DNA of 9,031 nt from a bacterium (lineage in GTDB: Bacteria; Pseudomonadota; Gammaproteobacteria; Berkiellales; Berkiellaceae), in the NCBI GenBank assembly GCA_009927065.1, contig RFNU01000089.1, forward strand, positions 1 to 9,031, read 5' to 3'. A program made the translations under genes and the position numbers. The notes under the pieces are model-generated. The model was not told the DNA's origin. It made no database searches and was given only the letters and a program-made list of their open reading frames with translations. Shown in pieces: positions 7,001 to 9,031 of this stretch; the stretch's first letter is position 1, and the number at the start of each line of letters is the position of its first letter.

Positions 7001-7669
7001 TTAACTATGATCGTGCTGATAAATAATAAACTGCTTGCCCACTTCACTAATTCTTTTTGTAAGAGAAACTTGGTGTGCTGGTTGATGATCGAGACAGAGG
7101 ACTTTATCAGCATAATTCGTGACGGCAACAGTATCATGTGAAACACAACATATGCCTGCTTGAAATTGGACAGCATATTTTGCTAAAAACTCATAAGTGC
7201 GTGTTTGCCAATGAATGTCTAAGCCTTGTGTAGGCTCATCCAAAAATATTAACTTAGGCTGAGAAGAAACAGCTTGAGCAAGATTCACTCTCTGCCACAT
7301 CCCAAAAGAAAGATGTTGAAGCTGCTTATTCCAAAAAAAACCGAGCTCTAACTGCTTTATAACTTCTTTTTTCCACAAAGGATCCCAGCTAAAAATATCC
7401 ATGAAATCAGCAACAGTCATTGGCAAATGGGGTTGATCAGGACGCATTTGGGGCATAAAACCATATGAAGATGGTTTATAGACTTCTATAATTCCCGATA
7501 ATGCAGGGACCAACCCCAATAAAGTCTTAACTAAAGTGGACTTACCAATTCCATTAGCACCTAAAACGACAAGAATTTCACCAGTCTCAACAGAAAAGTT
7601 AAGATTTTTCAGTAAAATTTTTTTAGCATAACCAATGTTTAATGCTTGAACATTCAAAATATTCGGCAT
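7001..7669 (-). CDS. znuC: Zinc ABC transporter ATP-binding protein ZnuC
   Basis: This 222-residue cytoplasmic ATPase drives ZnuB-mediated zinc import. Motifs in order are Walker A GANGIGKST at 37-45, Q-loop Q74 in GFMPQMRP, signature LSFGMWQR at 120-127, Walker B LIFLDEPTQGLD at 140-151 with catalytic E145, and the switch histidine H178 in CVSHD. The signature has F at the position normally held by the first glycine (LSGGxxQR), while the serine and the second glycine are kept. It is shorter than enterobacterial ZnuC (about 250 residues), mainly at the C-terminus. Zinc as substrate is inferred from ZnuA and ZnuB next door, and manganese uptake systems of the same family are the alternative. 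The start at 7669 gives a normal N-terminus (NVQALNIGYAKKILL). Its Shine-Dalgarno is weak (AGG about 14 nt upstream). The gene is divergent from znuA with a 34-bp gap. Confidence 0.95.
   Translation of the reverse strand: MPNILNVQALNIGYAKKILLKNLNFSVETGEILVVLGANGIGKSTLVKTLLGLVPALSGIIEVYKPSSYGFMPQMRPDQPHLPMTVADFMDIFSWDPLWKKEVIKQLELGFFWNKQLQHLSFGMWQRVNLAQAVSSQPKLIFLDEPTQGLDIHWQTRTYEFLAKYAVQFQAGICCVSHDTVAVTNYADKVLCLDHQPAHQVSLTKRISEVGKQFIIYQHDHS
7634..7657. promoter_or_regulatory. Operator-like inverted repeats at the znuC/znuA divergence (possible Zur site)
   Basis: AATGTT at 7634-7639 and AACATT at 7649-7654 form inverted half-sites 9 nt apart. A second small palindrome, TTGAA-CA-TTCAA, occupies 7646-7657. 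The E. coli Zur box has the same AATGTT/AACATT half-sites but with a 7-nt centre, so the match is imperfect. The repeats lie inside the first codons of znuC and overlap the -35 element of the best znuA promoter candidate, which is where a zinc repressor would act. The assignment is an inference from partial similarity and location. Confidence 0.3.
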
Positions 7670-7674
7670 AAGAT
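7646..7674 (+). promoter_or_regulatory. Candidate sigma-70 promoter of znuA, inside the znuC 5' end
   Basis: TTGAAC at 7646-7651 and TAAGAT at 7669-7674 are separated by exactly 17 nt, each matching four of six consensus bases. Transcription would begin near 7681, leaving a leader of about 23 nt that contains AAGGA (7687-7691) ahead of the ATG at 7704. A perfect TATAAT at 7696-7701 is too close to the start codon to serve znuA. Confidence 0.35.
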
Positions 7675-7703
7675 ACTTACCTATTTAAGGAAATTTATAA
7701 TTT

Positions 7704-8624
7704 ATGAACAAAATCTTTCGTGCATTTGCTTTTTTTTTATGCTGTAGCACTGCTTATTGCCAAATCGTTGTCATGAGCTGTGTACCCGCTCTAGGCTTGC
7801 TTGTTAAGCAAATCGGTAATGATCACGTTACCGTGAAAAACTTATTTGACCGGCCAACTGATCCGCATTTTTTCCAACTCACGCCACAACAACTTGTGTC
7901 ACTACATCAATCTGACCTAACTATTGTTGCACAAGAATTTGTCGACAAAATCCCTCTACCAGCGGATAGAATTATATCCATTTATCATATAAATGAACAG
8001 ACTCCGGTTTACATTCATGCACTACAACTTTTGCAGACAGGAATAGAGAAAAATCATAAGCATGATCATGCACACGATCACGCTGGTCATAAAGACTGTG
8101 ATTGTCATGATCATAAACATCTCGCTCACTCTCATCATCATTCATCCATTAAACATGAATGGTTAAGTTTTAATGGTGCTATAGCACTAACTGAAGTTAT
8201 TGTTGCAAAACTTTCTCATCTTGACCCTGAACATGCTCAATTTTTCAAAGAAAATGCTAAAAAAGTTTACGCTGAATTAAAAGCTCTCAAGGCAAAATAT
8301 CATCAGCAACCTTTATCGAAACAACATTTGTTTTACCATGACAGTTTTCAAAATTTAGCAATAGAGCTTGATCAAAATTTCGGACCAGCATTATATCGTT
8401 GTGAAGAGAGTACTATTTCTGCTCATGAGCTTGCGCGCATTGTTGCCCAACAAGATCATTACACCAATCTGATTATCGAAACAACAACTCATACGCATTC
8501 TCTAGAACGACTCATTGATAAAATCAAACTTCCTATCGTAAAAATAGATACATTAGGTTATGGTAATTATCAATCACATACTTCATTTATTGATCTGATT
8601 TTAAAAGAAATTTATCAGCGATGA
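7704..8624 (+). CDS. znuA: Zinc ABC transporter periplasmic binding protein ZnuA
   Basis: This 306-residue solute-binding protein (cluster A-I) captures zinc in the periplasm and hands it to ZnuB. Residues 1-19 form a signal peptide (MNKIFRAFAFFLCCSTAYC), followed by IVVMSCVPALGLLVKQIG. The zinc ligands expected for the family are visible: H55 in DPHFFQLTPQQ, H151 in KHEWLS, H212 in FYHDSFQ, and D282 in KIDTLG as the fourth position. Between the first two lies a flexible loop (about 118-146) with many His and Asp residues plus the pair C132/C134. Such His-rich loops are typical of ZnuA and of zinc-specific members rather than manganese ones. AAGGA lies 12 nt before the ATG, a long spacing. 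The gene is divergent from znuCB and is followed by a hairpin terminator. Codon use resembles its neighbours. Confidence 0.96.
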   Translation: MNKIFRAFAFFLCCSTAYCQIVVMSCVPALGLLVKQIGNDHVTVKNLFDRPTDPHFFQLTPQQLVSLHQSDLTIVAQEFVDKIPLPADRIISIYHINEQTPVYIHALQLLQTGIEKNHKHDHAHDHAGHKDCDCHDHKHLAHSHHHSSIKHEWLSFNGAIALTEVIVAKLSHLDPEHAQFFKENAKKVYAELKALKAKYHQQPLSKQHLFYHDSFQNLAIELDQNFGPALYRCEESTISAHELARIVAQQDHYTNLIIETTTHTHSLERLIDKIKLPIVKIDTLGYGNYQSHTSFIDLILKEIYQR

Positions 8625-8630
8625 ATTTCT

Positions 8631-8661
8631 AGAAACTCAATAAAAATAATTGAGTTTCTTT
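8631..8661 (+). terminator. Rho-independent terminator after znuA
   Basis: A perfect 11-bp inverted repeat has the left arm AGAAACTCAAT at 8631-8641, a 7-nt A-rich loop, and the right arm ATTGAGTTTCT at 8649-8659. A short T run follows (8659-8661). It starts 6 bp after the znuA stop. The U tract is short and the stem AT-rich, so termination may be partial. It separates znuA from the next gene. Confidence 0.72.
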
Positions 8662-8674
8662 AGGATTATTATAC

Positions 8675-8686
8675 ATTGATATCAAT
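8675..8686. promoter_or_regulatory. 12-bp perfect palindrome upstream of the microcin-like gene
   Basis: ATTGATATCAAT is a perfect 12-bp palindrome lying 21 bp before the ATG at 8708, in the 46-bp stretch between the terminator and that gene. It overlaps a weak -10-like TACATT (8672-8677). It could be a repressor or activator site, but AT-rich palindromes of this size also arise by chance. Confidence 0.25.
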
Positions 8687-8707
8687 ATTTAATAACAAAG
8701 GCCTATT

Positions 8708-9031
8708 ATGATTCGTTTAATAAATAAAAATGAACTTGCCCTAAGCAAGGGTGGGATGTTTTTAAATATGATGGTTGGAAGTTTAGTTGGGGGAGTTCTT
8801 GCTGGATCGTATTATTACAAAAACAATACTTTAAACTCTTCAATAGAGGAAGGAACAGCTGAAGTCCTGACTGGAGGAACTATTGGTTGTTGCGCAGGTA
8901 TCTTGACTTATATTGCACCCTTTTCTGGTTCAATATTAATTGCTGTATCGATCCCATTTGTGCACGGAAAATTAAAAAAATCTTTTTTAATAGCAAATCA
9001 ATCAAAAAATACAAACGATAAAAGCTCATAA
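8708..9031 (+). CDS. Double-glycine leader peptide with glycine-zipper body; candidate class II microcin/bacteriocin precursor
   Basis: This complete 107-residue frame ends at the last base of the window. The N-terminus MIRLINKNELALSKGG resembles double-glycine leaders cut by C39-peptidase ABC exporters, with G-1, G-2, L-7 and E-8 in canonical places. It is close to the colicin V leader MRTLTLNELDSVSGG. Cleavage after G16 would give a 91-residue product, near the 88 residues of mature colicin V. The body has two hydrophobic glycine-rich stretches, about 20-37 (GSLVGGVLAGS) and 54-86 (TGGTIGCCAGIL onward), with GxxxG spacing and an adjacent Cys pair C61-C62. It ends in a polar, lysine-containing tail. 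AAAGG lies 6 nt before the ATG. A secreted antibacterial or membrane-acting peptide is inferred. No exporter or immunity gene is visible. The alternative is a small glycine-zipper membrane protein whose N-terminus mimics a leader. Confidence 0.72.
   Translation: MIRLINKNELALSKGGMFLNMMVGSLVGGVLAGSYYYKNNTLNSSIEEGTAEVLTGGTIGCCAGILTYIAPFSGSILIAVSIPFVHGKLKKSFLIANQSKNTNDKSS

Noticed and set aside
6988..7176. 63-codon N-terminal extension of ZnuB
   Set aside because: It lies inside znuC in another frame, has no family similarity, and the strong GAGGAAGGAG directly before 6987 marks the true start.
7696..7701. Perfect TATAAT as a -10 box for znuA
   Set aside because: It sits 2 bp before the znuA ATG, so transcription would begin inside the signal peptide. 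It is probably just AT-rich leader sequence.
1..9031. CRISPR arrays, tRNA or rRNA genes, insertion sequences
   Set aside because: No regularly spaced repeats, cloverleaf-like segments, transposase motifs or terminal inverted repeats were seen by eye on either strand.

Overview
The window is AT-rich bacterial DNA with tightly packed genes. It most likely comes from the chromosome of a gammaproteobacterium, possibly a host-associated Legionellales-type lineage. The evidence is the order coxB-coxA-ctaG-coxC, then a DUF2909-type gene on the opposite strand, then SURF1 and a small membrane-protein gene. That order is familiar from Pseudomonas and Legionella relatives. A PAP-I type poly(A) polymerase and a ZnuA with a His-rich loop fit the same group. 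The lineage is inferred from gene order and protein character, not from a database search.

Left part (1-4928, mostly minus strand): an aa3-type cytochrome c oxidase operon read right to left. It encodes subunit II (CuA), subunit I (heme a, heme a3-CuB), the CuB-insertion factor Cox11/CtaG, subunit III, the assembly factor SURF1, and the start of a further membrane protein cut by the window edge. All visible metal ligands and proton-channel residues are intact, so the enzyme should be a working proton-pumping terminal oxidase. A 62-residue two-helix protein (DUF2909-like) lies between coxC and SURF1 on the opposite strand, inside the presumed operon transcript.

Middle (4929-6216): a 154-bp divergent intergenic region, then pcnB on the plus strand. 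It encodes a short poly(A) polymerase with a complete catalytic core. pcnB overlaps the end of znuB tail to tail by 15 bp.

Right part (6202-8624): a zinc uptake locus. znuC and znuB are on the minus strand, with znuA divergent on the plus strand. Only 34 bp separate the znuC and znuA starts, so the best znuA promoter candidate and an operator-like inverted repeat fall inside the 5' end of znuC. An 11-bp hairpin terminator follows znuA.

Far right (8708-9031): a small gene with its own spacing and ribosome binding site. It encodes a 107-residue protein with a 16-residue double-glycine leader very like that of colicin V, followed by a glycine-zipper hydrophobic body. This is a candidate class II microcin/bacteriocin precursor and the most interesting item in the window. 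Any exporter or immunity gene would lie beyond the right edge.
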